Notes under the pieces: generated by a model
What the model was told of the DNA's origin: nothing
What the model saw: only the letters and a program-made list of their open reading frames with translations
Database searches by the model: none
Program-made: the position numbers and the translations under genes
Shown here: piece after piece, positions 38,301 through 51,400 of the stretch
How positions within the stretch are numbered: position 1 is the stretch's first letter
Layout of the letters: each line of letters starts with the position of its first letter
Assembly: GCA_963978545.1 (NCBI GenBank)
Contig: OZ021725.1
Span: forward strand, 91,685,305 to 91,749,304
Direction of reading: 5' to 3'
DNA: 64,000 bases
Source of the DNA: Linyphia triangularis
Taxonomy: Eukaryota > Arthropoda > Arachnida > Araneae > Linyphiidae

Positions 38301-40406
38301 ATTTTTATGTGGAAATCAATTCGGGTGATGATTTCTGTTTCCCAAGCTGTAAAAAGATTGTAAATGTTTGAAAATTTAGAAGTGTGAAATTTTTCATACG
38401 ATTAATATGGGGAAAATTTGAAACGAAACATTTTGAAACTGCACTTTTTGGACCACCTTTAGACCCACTTCTTATTTAGTTAGTGTTTTAAAATTGGAAT
38501 TGGAGTTTCTCCTATATATATGCTTCAATATCACAAACGGGAAAAATTTTTGAAAATTTTACTTTTTGATCAATAATTCATTGAATAGTCCGCCATGTGT
38601 TTTCAATGGGGGAATTGTATTGATGAGAAAATTGCTCAAATGCTTTCAAATTGTGAATTTGAGTTGGATATATGTTTTATAGTCATTCTTTTTATAGTCA
38701 TTTTATAGACCATTTTAATGTGGAAATCAATTCGGGTGATGATTTCTGTTACCCTAGCTGTAAGGAGATTGTAAAAGTTAGAAAATTTAGAAGCGTGAAA
38801 TTTTTCATACGATTAACATGGGGAAAATTTAAAACGAAACATATTGAAAGTGCACTTTTTGGACCACCTTTAGACCCACTTCTTATTTAGTTAGTGTTTT
38901 AAAATTGGAATTAGAGTTTCTCCTATATATAAGCTTCAATATCACAAACGGGAAAAATTTTTGAAAATTTTAGTTTTTGATCAATAATTCATTGAATAGT
39001 CCGCCATGTGTTTTCAATGGGGGAATTGTATTTTTGAGAAAATTGCTCAAATGCTTTCAAATTGTGAATTTGAGTTGGATATATGTTTTATAGTCATTCT
39101 GGTACCAAATTTTAATTAAAAAAAAGTATTCTAAAAATCAAAAATTCCATTTTTGGTATATCTTGAAATATTTCAGTTTCGAGTGTAATTGAATGGAAGA
39201 TTTCATTTTTAACAAATGGTTCCAAATTGTGTTTTTTATTCAAAAACACTTTAAAAATTAAACTAATTTCAAAATTTTGGCCAAAAAAATTATTTTTGAA
39301 TAGCTTTATGAGAAGTTGAAATTTTGAAATGAAAGCGCTCAGAAACTGTTTTTAAGTCTTTATTTTACTTAGCATTGCTTCGATTTTGAGTGCTAAAATA
39401 CTATTTCATGAGCAAATTGATGATCAGAAAGAAATCGGGTGATGACTTTTATTATCCTAGGCAAAAATTGAGGTTAAAATTCGAAAATTGAGAATTTGAA
39501 AATTGCCTAATTATTGGCAAGTTTAATGTATATTCAAAGGGATATAAAGACTTTTTTTTGTTAATAACTGAATTTTGAGTAGTAAAATTTCATTTTAATG
39601 ACCATTTTAATGTGGAAACCAATTCGGGTGATAATTTTTGTTACCCTAGCTGTAAAAAGATTGTAAAGTATCCATCAAAAATTCGTATATCTTGAAATAT
39701 TTCAGTTTCGAGTGTAATTGAATGGAAGATTTCATTTTTAACAAATGGTTCCAAATTGTTTTTTTTATTCAAAAACACTTTAAAAATTAAACTAATTTCA
39801 AAATTTTGGCCAAAATAATTATTTTTGAATAGCTTTATGAAAAGTTGAAATTTTGGAATGAAAGCGCTCAGAAACTGTTTTTAAGTCTTTATTTTACTTA
39901 GCATTGTTTCGATTTTGAGTGCTAAAATACTATTTCATGAGCAAATTGATGATCAGAAAGAAATTGGGTGATGACTTTTATTATCCTAGGCAAAAGTTGA
40001 GGTTAAAATTCGAAAATTGAAAATTTGAAAATTGCCTAAGGATTGGCAAGTTTAATGTATATTCAAAAGGATATAAAGACTTTTTTTGGCAATAACTGAA
40101 TTTTGAGTAGTAAAATTTCATTTTTATGTGGAAATCAATTCGGGTGATGATTTCTGTTTCCCAAGCTGTAAAAAGATTGTAAATGTTTGAAAATTTAGAA
40201 GTGTGAAATTTTTCATACGATTAATATGGGGAAAATTTGAAACGAAACATTTTGAAACTGCACTTTTTGGACCACCTTTAGACCCACTTCTTATTTAGTT
40301 AGTGTTTTAAAATTGGAATTGGAGTTTCTCCTATATATATGCTTCAATATCACAAACGGGAAAATTTTTTGAAAATTTTACTTTTTGATCAATAATTCAT
40401 TGAATA
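32341..40406 (+). repeat. 8.07-kb super-HOR, copy 1 (8,066 bp)
   Basis: Unit starts are 32341 S, 32752 L893, 33645 S, 34056 XL; 35464 S, 35875 L893, 36768 S (412), 37180 XL; 38588 S, 38999 XL. It thus holds two 3.12-kb HORs plus one 1,819-bp S-XL. The middle HOR carries TCCTAGTC (near 36,336), GGGGTTAATTG and a mutated anchor GTTCGCC at 36,768. The first two link it to the 22-kb module, and all three are missing from the next copies. The last XL has two marker bases, T at 39,760 and A at 39,841. Confidence 0.9.
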
Positions 40407-43400
40407 GTCCGCCATGTGTTTTCAATGGGGGAATTGTATTGATGAGAAAATTGCTCAAATGCTTTCAAATTGTGAATTTGAGTTGGATATATGTTTTATA
40501 GTCATTCTTTTTATAGTCATTTTATAGACCATTTTAATGTGGAAATCAATTCGGGTGATGATTTCTGTTACCCTAGCTGTAAGGAGATTGTAAAAGTTAG
40601 AAAATTTAGAAGCGTGAAATTTTTCATACGATTAACATGGGGAAAATTTAAAACGAAACATATTGAAAGTGCACTTTTTGGACCACCTTTAGACCCACTT
40701 CTTATTTAGTTAGTGTTTTAAAATTGGAATTAGAGTTTCTCCTATATATAAGCTTCAATATCACAAACGGGAAAAATTTTTGAAAATTTTAGTTTTTGAT
40801 CAATAATTCATTGAATAGTCCGCCATGTGTTTTCAATGGGGGAATTGTATTTTTGAGAAAATTGCTCAAATGCTTTCAAATTGTGAATTTGAGTTGGATA
40901 TATGTTTTATAGTCATTCTGGTACCAAATTTTAATTGAAAAAAAAGTATTCTAAAAATCAAAAATTCCATTTTTCGTATATCTTGAAATATTTCAGTTTC
41001 GAGTGTAATTGAATGGAAGATTTCATTTTTAACAAATGGTTCCAAATTGTGTTTTTTATTCAAAAACACTTTAAAAATCAAACTAATTTCAAAATTTTGG
41101 CCAAAAAAATTATTTTTGAATAGCTTTATGAGAAGTTGAAATTTTGGAACCAAAGCGCTCAGAAACTGTTTTTAAGTCTTTATTTTACTTAGCATTGCTT
41201 CGATTTTGAGTGCTAAAATACTATTTCATGAGCAAATTGATGATCAGAAAGAAATTGGGTGATGACTTTTATTATCCTAGGCAAAAATTAAGGTTAAAAT
41301 TCGAAAATTGAGAATTTGAAAATTGCCTTAGGATTGGCAAGTTTAATGTATATTCAAAGGGATATAAAGACTTTTTTTTGTTAATAACTGAATTTTGAGT
41401 AGTAAAATTTCATTTTAATGACCATTTTAATGTGGGAATCAATTCGGGTGATGATTTTTGTTACCCTAGCTGTAAAAAGATTGTAAAAGTTTGAAAATTT
41501 AGAAGTGTGAAATTTTTCATACGATTAATATGGGGAAAATTTGAAACGAAACATTTTGAAAGTGCACTTTTTGGACCACATTTAGACCCACTTCTTATTT
41601 AGTTAGTGTTTTAAAATTGGAATTGGAGTTTCTCCTATATATATGCTTCAATATCACAAACGGGAAAAATTTTTGAAAATTTTACTTTTTGATCAATAAT
41701 TCATTGAATAGTCCGCCATGTGTTTTCAATGGGGGAATTGTATTGATGAGAAAATTGCTCAAATGCTTTCAAATTGTGAATTTGAGTTGGATATATGTTT
41801 TATAGTCATTCTTTTTATAGTCATTTTATAGACCATTTTAATGTGGAAATCAATTCGGGTGATGATTTCTGTTACCCTAGCTGTAAAAAGATTGTAAAAG
41901 TTTGAAAATTTAGAAGTGTGAAATTTTTCATACGATTAACATGGGGAAAATTTAAAACGAAACATATTGAAAGTGCACTTTTTGGACCACCTTTAGACCC
42001 ACTTCTTATTTAGTTAGTGTTTTAAAATTGGAATTAGCGTTTCTCCTATATATAAGCTTCAATATCACAAACGGGAAAATTTTTTGAAAATTTTAGTTTT
42101 TGATCAATAATTCATTGAATAGTCCGCCATTTGTTTTCAATGGGGGAATTGTATTTTTGAGAAAATTGCTCAAATGCTTTCAAATTGTGAATTTGAGTTG
42201 GATATATGTTTTATAGTCATTCTGGTACCAAATTTTAATTAAAAAAAAGTATTCTAAAAATCAAAAATTCCATTTTTGGTATATCTTGAAATATTTCAGT
42301 TTCGAGTGTAATTGAATGGAAGATTTCATTTTTAACAAATGGTTCCAAATTGTGTTTTTTATTCAAAAACACTTTAAAAATTAAACTAATTTCAAAATTT
42401 TGGCCAAAAAAATTATTTTTGAATAGCTTTATGAGAAGTTGAAATTTTGAAATGAAAGCGCTCAGAAACTGTTTTTAAGTCTTTATTTTACTTAGCATTG
42501 CTTCGATTTTGAGTGCTAAAATACTATTTCATGAGCAAATTGATGATCAGAAAGAAATCGGGTGATGACTTTTATTATCCTAGGCAAAAATTGAGGTTAA
42601 AATTCGAAAATTGAGAATTTGAAAATTGCCTAATTATTGGCAAGTTTAATGTATATTCAAAGGGATATAAAGACTTTTTTTTGTTAATAACTGAATTTTG
42701 AGTAGTAAAATTTCATTTTAATGACCATTTTAATGTGGAAACCAATTCGGGTGATAATTTTTGTTACCCTAGCTGTAAAAAGATTGTAAAGTATCCATCA
42801 AAAATTCGTATATCTTGAAATATTTCAGTTTCGAGTGTAATTGAATGGAAGATTTCATTTTTAACAAATGGTTCCAAATTGTGTTTTTTATTCAAAAACA
42901 CTTTAAAAATTAAACTAATTTCAAAATTTTGGCCAAAATAATTATTTTTGAATAGCTTTATGAGAAGTTGAAATTTTGGAATGAAAGCGCTCAGAAACTG
43001 TTTTTAAGTCTTTATTTTACTTAGCATTGTTTCGATTTTGAGTGCTAAAATACTATTTCATGAGCAAATTGATGATCAGAAAGAAATTGGGTGATGACTT
43101 TTATTATCCTAGGCAAAAGTTGAGGTTAAAATTCGAAAATTGAAAATTTGAAAATTGCCTAAGGATTGGCAAGTTTAATGTATATTCAAAAGGATATAAA
43201 GACTTTTTTTGGCAATAACTGAATTTTGAGTAGTAAAATTTCATTTTTATGTGGAAATCAATTCGGGTGATGATTTCTGTTTCCCAAGCTGTAAAAAGAT
43301 TGTAAATGTTTGAAAATTTAGAAGTGTGAAATTTTTCATACGATTAATATGGGGAAAATTTGAAACGAAACATTTTGAAACTGCACTTTTTGGACCACCT

Positions 43401-46400
43401 TTAGACCCACTTCTTATTTAGTTAGTGTTTTAAAATTGGAATTGGAGTTTCTCCTATATATATGCTTCAATATCACAAACGGGAAAATTTTTTGAAAATT
43501 TTACTTTTTGATCAATAATTCATTGAATAGTCCGCCATGTGTTTTCAATGGGGGAATTGTATTGATGAGAAAATTGCTCAAATGCTTTCAAATTGTGAAT
43601 TTGAGTTGGATATATGTTTTATAGTCATTCTTTTTATAGTCATTTTATAGACCATTTTAATGTGGAAATCAATTCGGGTGATGATTTCTGTTACCCTAGC
43701 TGTAAGGAGATTGTAAAAGTTAGAAAATTTAGAAGCGTGAAATTTTTCATACGATTAACATGGGGAAAATTTAAAACGAAACATATTGAAAGTGCACTTT
43801 TTGGACCACCTTTAGACCCACTTCTTATTTAGTTAGTGTTTTAAAATTGGAATTAGAGTTTCTCCTATATATAAGCTTCAATATCACAAACGGGAAAAAT
43901 TTTTGAAAATTTTAGTTTTTGATCAATAATTCATTGAATAGTCCGCCATGTGTTTTCAATGGGGGAATTGTATTTTTGAGAAAATTGCTCAAATGCTTTC
44001 AAATTGTGAATTTGAGTTGGATATATGTTTTATAGTCATTCTGGTACCAAATTTTAATTGAAAAAAAAGTATTCTAAAAATCAAAAATTCCATTTTTCGT
44101 ATATCTTGAAATATTTCAGTTTCGAGTGTAATTGAATGGAAGATTTCATTTTTAACAAATGGTTCCAAATTGTGTTTTTTATTCAAAAACACTTTAAAAA
44201 TCAAACTAATTTCAAAATTTTGGCCAAAAAAATTATTTTTGAATAGCTTTATGAGAAGTTGAAATTTTGGAACCAAAGCGCTCAGAAACTGTTTTTAAGT
44301 CTTTATTTTACTTAGCATTGCTTCGATTTTGAGTGCTAAAATACTATTTCATGAGCAAATTGATGATCAGAAAGAAATTGGGTGATGACTTTTATTATCC
44401 TAGGCAAAAATTAAGGTTAAAATTCGAAAATTGAGAATTTGAAAATTGCCTTAGGATTGGCAAGTTTAATGTATATTCAAAGGGATATAAAGACTTTTTT
44501 TTGTTAATAACTGAATTTTGAGTAGTAAAATTTCATTTTAATGACCATTTTAATGTGGGAATCAATTCGGGTGATGATTTTTGTTACCCTAGCTGTAAAA
44601 AGATTGTAAAAGTTTGAAAATTTAGAAGTGTGAAATTTTTCATACGATTAATATGGGGAAAATTTGAAACGAAACATTTTGAAAGTGCACTTTTTGGACC
44701 ACATTTAGACCCACTTCTTATTTAGTTAGTGTTTTAAAATTGGAATTGGAGTTTCTCCTATATATATGCTTCAATATCACAAACGGGAAAAATTTTTGAA
44801 AATTTTACTTTTTGATCAATAATTCATTGAATAGTCCGCCATGTGTTTTCAATGGGGGAATTGTATTGATGAGAAAATTGCTCAAATGCTTTCAAATTGT
44901 GAATTTGAGTTGGATATATGTTTTATAGTCATTCTTTTTATAGTCATTTTATAGACCATTTTAATGTGGAAATCAATTCGGGTGATGATTTCTGTTACCC
45001 TAGCTGTAAAAAGATTGTAAAAGTTTGAAAATTTAGAAGTGTGAAATTTTTCATACGATTAACATGGGGAAAATTTAAAACGAAACATATTGAAAGTGCA
45101 CTTTTTGGACCACCTTTAGACCCACTTCTTATTTAGTTAGTGTTTTAAAATTGGAATTAGCGTTTCTCCTATATATAAGCTTCAATATCACAAACGGGAA
45201 AATTTTTTGAAAATTTTAGTTTTTGATCAATAATTCATTGAATAGTCCGCCATTTGTTTTCAATGGGGGAATTGTATTTTTGAGAAAATTGCTCAAATGC
45301 TTTCAAATTGTGAATTTGAGTTGGATATATGTTTTATAGTCATTCTGGTACCAAATTTTAATTAAAAAAAAGTATTCTAAAAATCAAAAATTCCATTTTT
45401 GGTATATCTTGAAATATTTCAGTTTCGAGTGTAATTGAATGGAAGATTTCATTTTTAACAAATGGTTCCAAATTGTGTTTTTTATTCAAAAACACTTTAA
45501 AAATTAAACTAATTTCAAAATTTTGGCCAAAAAAATTATTTTTGAATAGCTTTATGAGAAGTTGAAATTTTGAAATGAAAGCGCTCAGAAACTGTTTTTA
45601 AGTCTTTATTTTACTTAGCATTGCTTCGATTTTGAGTGCTAAAATACTATTTCATGAGCAAATTGATGATCAGAAAGAAATCGGGTGATGACTTTTATTA
45701 TCCTAGGCAAAAATTGAGGTTAAAATTCGAAAATTGAGAATTTGAAAATTGCCTAATTATTGGCAAGTTTAATGTATATTCAAAGGGATATAAAGACTTT
45801 TTTTTGTTAATAACTGAATTTTGAGTAGTAAAATTTCATTTTAATGACCATTTTAATGTGGAAACCAATTCGGGTGATAATTTTTGTTACCCTAGCTGTA
45901 AAAAGATTGTAAAGTATCCATCAAAAATTCGTATATCTTGAAATATTTCAGTTTCGAGTGTAATTGAATGGAAGATTTCATTTTTAACAAATGGTTCCAA
46001 ATTGTGTTTTTTATTCAAAAACACTTTAAAAATTAAACTAATTTCAAAATTTTGGCCAAAATAATTATTTTTGAATAGCTTTATGAGAAGTTGAAATTTT
46101 GGAATGAAAGCGCTCAGAAACTGTTTTTAAGTCTTTATTTTACTTAGCATTGTTTCGATTTTGAGTGCTAAAATACTATTTCATGAGCAAATTGATGATC
46201 AGAAAGAAATTGGGTGATGACTTTTATTATCCTAGGCAAAAGTTGAGGTTAAAATTCGAAAATTGAAAATTTGAAAATTGCCTAAGGATTGGCAAGTTTA
46301 ATGTATATTCAAAAGGATATAAAGACTTTTTTTGGCAATAACTGAATTTTGAGTAGTAAAATTTCATTTTTATGTGGAAATCAATTCGGGTGATGATTTC

Positions 46401-48471
46401 TGTTTCCCAAGCTGTAAAAAGATTGTAAATGTTTGAAAATTTAGAAGTGTGAAATTTTTCATACGATTAATATGGGGAAAATTTGAAACGAAACATTTTG
46501 AAACTGCACTTTTTGGACCACCTTTAGACCCACTTCTTATTTAGTTAGTGTTTTAAAATTGGAATTGGAGTTTCTCCTATATATATGCTTCAATATCACA
46601 AACGGGAAAAATTTTTGAAAATTTTACTTTTTGATCAATAATTCATTGAATAGTCCGCCATGTGTTTTCAATGGGGGAATTGTATTGATGAGAAAATTGC
46701 TCAAATGCTTTCAAATTGTGAATTTGAGTTGGATATATGTTTTATAGTCATTCTTTTTATAGTCATTTTATAGACCATTTTAATGTGGAAATCAATTCGG
46801 GTGATGATTTCTGTTACCCTAGCTGTAAGGAGATTGTAAAAGTTAGAAAATTTAGAAGCGTGAAATTTTTCATACGATTAACATGGGGAAAATTTAAAAC
46901 GAAACATATTGAAAGTGCACTTTTTGGACCACCTTTAGACCCACTTCTTATTTAGTTAGTGTTTTAAAATTGGAATTAGAGTTTCTCCTATATATAAGCT
47001 TCAATATCACAAACGGGAAAAATTTTTGAAAATTTTAGTTTTTGATCAATAATTCATTGAATAGTCCGCCATGTGTTTTCAATGGGGGAATTGTATTTTT
47101 GAGAAAATTGCTCAAATGCTTTCAAATTGTGAATTTGAGTTGGATATATGTTTTATAGTCATTCTGGTACCAAATTTTAATTAAAAAAAAGTATTCTAAA
47201 AATCAAAAATTCCATTTTTGGTATATCTTGAAATATTTCAGTTTCGAGTGTAATTGAATGGAAGATTTCATTTTTAACAAATGGTTCCAAATTGTGTTTT
47301 TTATTCAAAAACACTTTAAAAATTAAACTAATTTCAAAATTTTGGCCAAAAAAATTATTTTTGAATAGCTTTATGAGAAGTTGAAATTTTGAAATGAAAG
47401 CGCTCAGAAACTGTTTTTAAGTCTTTATTTTACTTAGCATTGCTTCGATTTTGAGTGCTAAAATACTATTTCATGAGCAAATTGATGATCAGAAAGAAAT
47501 CGGGTGATGACTTTTATTATCCTAGGCAAAAATTGAGGTTAAAATTCGAAAATTGAGAATTTGAAAATTGCCTAATTATTGGCAAGTTTAATGTATATTC
47601 AAAGGGATATAAAGACTTTTTTTTGTTAATAACTGAATTTTGAGTAGTAAAATTTCATTTTAATGACCATTTTAATGTGGAAACCAATTCGGGTGATAAT
47701 TTTTGTTACCCTAGCTGTAAAAAGATTGTAAAGTATCCATCAAAAATTCGTATATCTTGAAATATTTCAGTTTCGAGTGTAATTGAATGGAAGATTTCAT
47801 TTTTAACAAATGGTTCCAAATTGTTTTTTTTATTCAAAAACACTTTAAAAATTAAACTAATTTCAAAATTTTGGCCAAAATAATTATTTTTGAATAGCTT
47901 TATGAAAAGTTGAAATTTTGGAATGAAAGCGCTCAGAAACTGTTTTTAAGTCTTTATTTTACTTAGCATTGTTTCGATTTTGAGTGCTAAAATACTATTT
48001 CATGAGCAAATTGATGATCAGAAAGAAATTGGGTGATGACTTTTATTATCCTAGGCAAAAGTTGAGGTTAAAATTCGAAAATTGAAAATTTGAAAATTGC
48101 CTAAGGATTGGCAAGTTTAATGTATATTCAAAAGGATATAAAGACTTTTTTTGGCAATAACTGAATTTTGAGTAGTAAAATTTCATTTTTATGTGGAAAT
48201 CAATTCGGGTGATGATTTCTGTTTCCCAAGCTGTAAAAAGATTGTAAATGTTTGAAAATTTAGAAGTGTGAAATTTTTCATACGATTAATATGGGGAAAA
48301 TTTGAAACGAAACATTTTGAAACTGCACTTTTTGGACCACCTTTAGACCCACTTCTTATTTAGTTAGTGTTTTAAAATTGGAATTGGAGTTTCTCCTATA
48401 TATATGCTTCAATATCACAAACGGGAAAATTTTTTGAAAATTTTACTTTTTGATCAATAATTCATTGAATA
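40407..48471 (+). repeat. 8.07-kb super-HOR, copy 2 (8,065 bp)
   Basis: Unit starts are 40407 S, 40818 L893, 41711 S, 42122 XL; 43530 S, 43941 L893, 44834 S, 45245 XL; 46653 S, 47064 XL. The last XL repeats the rare marker pair at 47,825 and 47,906, exactly 8,065 bp after copy 1. The linker GGGAAAAATTTTTG before 46,653 also matches the one before 38,588, where most XL tails have GGGAAAATTTTTTG. Confidence 0.9.
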
Positions 48472-51400
48472 GTCCGCCATGTGTTTTCAATGGGGGAATT
48501 GTATTGATGAGAAAATTGCTCAAATGCTTTCAAATTGTGAATTTGAGTTGGATATATGTTTTATAGTCATTCTTTTTATAGTCATTTTATAGACCATTTT
48601 AATGTGGAAATCAATTCGGGTGATGATTTCTGTTACCCTAGCTGTAAGGAGATTGTAAAAGTTAGAAAATTTAGAAGCGTGAAATTTTTCATACGATTAA
48701 CATGGGGAAAATTTAAAACGAAACATATTGAAAGTGCACTTTTTGGACCACCTTTAGACCCACTTCTTATTTAGTTAGTGTTTTAAAATTGGAATTAGAG
48801 TTTCTCCTATATATAAGCTTCAATATCACAAACGGGAAAAATTTTTGAAAATTTTAGTTTTTGATCAATAATTCATTGAATAGTCCGCCATGTGTTTTCA
48901 ATGGGGGAATTGTATTTTTGAGAAAATTGCTCAAATGCTTTCAAATTGTGAATTTGAGTTGGATATATGTTTTATAGTCATTCTGGTACCAAATTTTAAT
49001 TGAAAAAAAAGTATTCTAAAAATCAAAAATTCCATTTTTCGTATATCTTGAAATATTTCAGTTTCGAGTGTAATTGAATGGAAGATTTCATTTTTAACAA
49101 ATGGTTCCAAATTGTGTTTTTTATTCAAAAACACTTTAAAAATCAAACTAATTTCAAAATTTTGGCCAAAAAAATTATTTTTGAATAGCTTTATGAGAAG
49201 TTGAAATTTTGGAACCAAAGCGCTCAGAAACTGTTTTTAAGTCTTTATTTTACTTAGCATTGCTTCGATTTTGAGTGCTAAAATACTATTTCATGAGCAA
49301 ATTGATGATCAGAAAGAAATTGGGTGATGACTTTTATTATCCTAGGCAAAAATTAAGGTTAAAATTCGAAAATTGAGAATTTGAAAATTGCCTTAGGATT
49401 GGCAAGTTTAATGTATATTCAAAGGGATATAAAGACTTTTTTTTGTTAATAACTGAATTTTGAGTAGTAAAATTTCATTTTAATGACCATTTTAATGTGG
49501 GAATCAATTCGGGTGATGATTTTTGTTACCCTAGCTGTAAAAAGATTGTAAAAGTTTGAAAATTTAGAAGTGTGAAATTTTTCATACGATTAATATGGGG
49601 AAAATTTGAAACGAAACATTTTGAAAGTGCACTTTTTGGACCACATTTAGACCCACTTCTTATTTAGTTAGTGTTTTAAAATTGGAATTGGAGTTTCTCC
49701 TATATATATGCTTCAATATCACAAACGGGAAAAATTTTTGAAAATTTTACTTTTTGATCAATAATTCATTGAATAGTCCGCCATGTGTTTTCAATGGGGG
49801 AATTGTATTGATGAGAAAATTGCTCAAATGCTTTCAAATTGTGAATTTGAGTTGGATATATGTTTTATAGTCATTCTTTTTATAGTCATTTTATAGACCA
49901 TTTTAATGTGGAAATCAATTCGGGTGATGATTTCTGTTACCCTAGCTGTAAAAAGATTGTAAAAGTTTGAAAATTTAGAAGTGTGAAATTTTTCATACGA
50001 TTAACATGGGGAAAATTTAAAACGAAACATATTGAAAGTGCACTTTTTGGACCACCTTTAGACCCACTTCTTATTTAGTTAGTGTTTTAAAATTGGAATT
50101 AGCGTTTCTCCTATATATAAGCTTCAATATCACAAACGGGAAAATTTTTTGAAAATTTTAGTTTTTGATCAATAATTCATTGAATAGTCCGCCATTTGTT
50201 TTCAATGGGGGAATTGTATTTTTGAGAAAATTGCTCAAATGCTTTCAAATTGTGAATTTGAGTTGGATATATGTTTTATAGTCATTCTGGTACCAAATTT
50301 TAATTAAAAAAAAGTATTCTAAAAATCAAAAATTCCATTTTTGGTATATCTTGAAATATTTCAGTTTCGAGTGTAATTGAATGGAAGATTTCATTTTTAA
50401 CAAATGGTTCCAAATTGTGTTTTTTATTCAAAAACACTTTAAAAATTAAACTAATTTCAAAATTTTGGCCAAAAAAATTATTTTTGAATAGCTTTATGAG
50501 AAGTTGAAATTTTGAAATGAAAGCGCTCAGAAACTGTTTTTAAGTCTTTATTTTACTTAGCATTGCTTCGATTTTGAGTGCTAAAATACTATTTCATGAG
50601 CAAATTGATGATCAGAAAGAAATCGGGTGATGACTTTTATTATCCTAGGCAAAAATTGAGGTTAAAATTCGAAAATTGAGAATTTGAAAATTGCCTAATT
50701 ATTGGCAAGTTTAATGTATATTCAAAGGGATATAAAGACTTTTTTTTGTTAATAACTGAATTTTGAGTAGTAAAATTTCATTTTAATGACCATTTTAATG
50801 TGGAAACCAATTCGGGTGATAATTTTTGTTACCCTAGCTGTAAAAAGATTGTAAAGTATCCATCAAAAATTCGTATATCTTGAAATATTTCAGTTTCGAG
50901 TGTAATTGAATGGAAGATTTCATTTTTAACAAATGGTTCCAAATTGTGTTTTTTATTCAAAAACACTTTAAAAATTAAACTAATTTCAAAATTTTGGCCA
51001 AAATAATTATTTTTGAATAGCTTTATGAGAAGTTGAAATTTTGGAATGAAAGCGCTCAGAAACTGTTTTTAAGTCTTTATTTTACTTAGCATTGTTTCGA
51101 TTTTGAGTGCTAAAATACTATTTCATGAGCAAATTGATGATCAGAAAGAAATTGGGTGATGACTTTTATTATCCTAGGCAAAAGTTGAGGTTAAAATTCG
51201 AAAATTGAAAATTTGAAAATTGCCTAAGGATTGGCAAGTTTAATGTATATTCAAAAGGATATAAAGACTTTTTTTGGCAATAACTGAATTTTGAGTAGTA
51301 AAATTTCATTTTTATGTGGAAATCAATTCGGGTGATGATTTCTGTTTCCCAAGCTGTAAAAAGATTGTAAATGTTTGAAAATTTAGAAGTGTGAAATTTT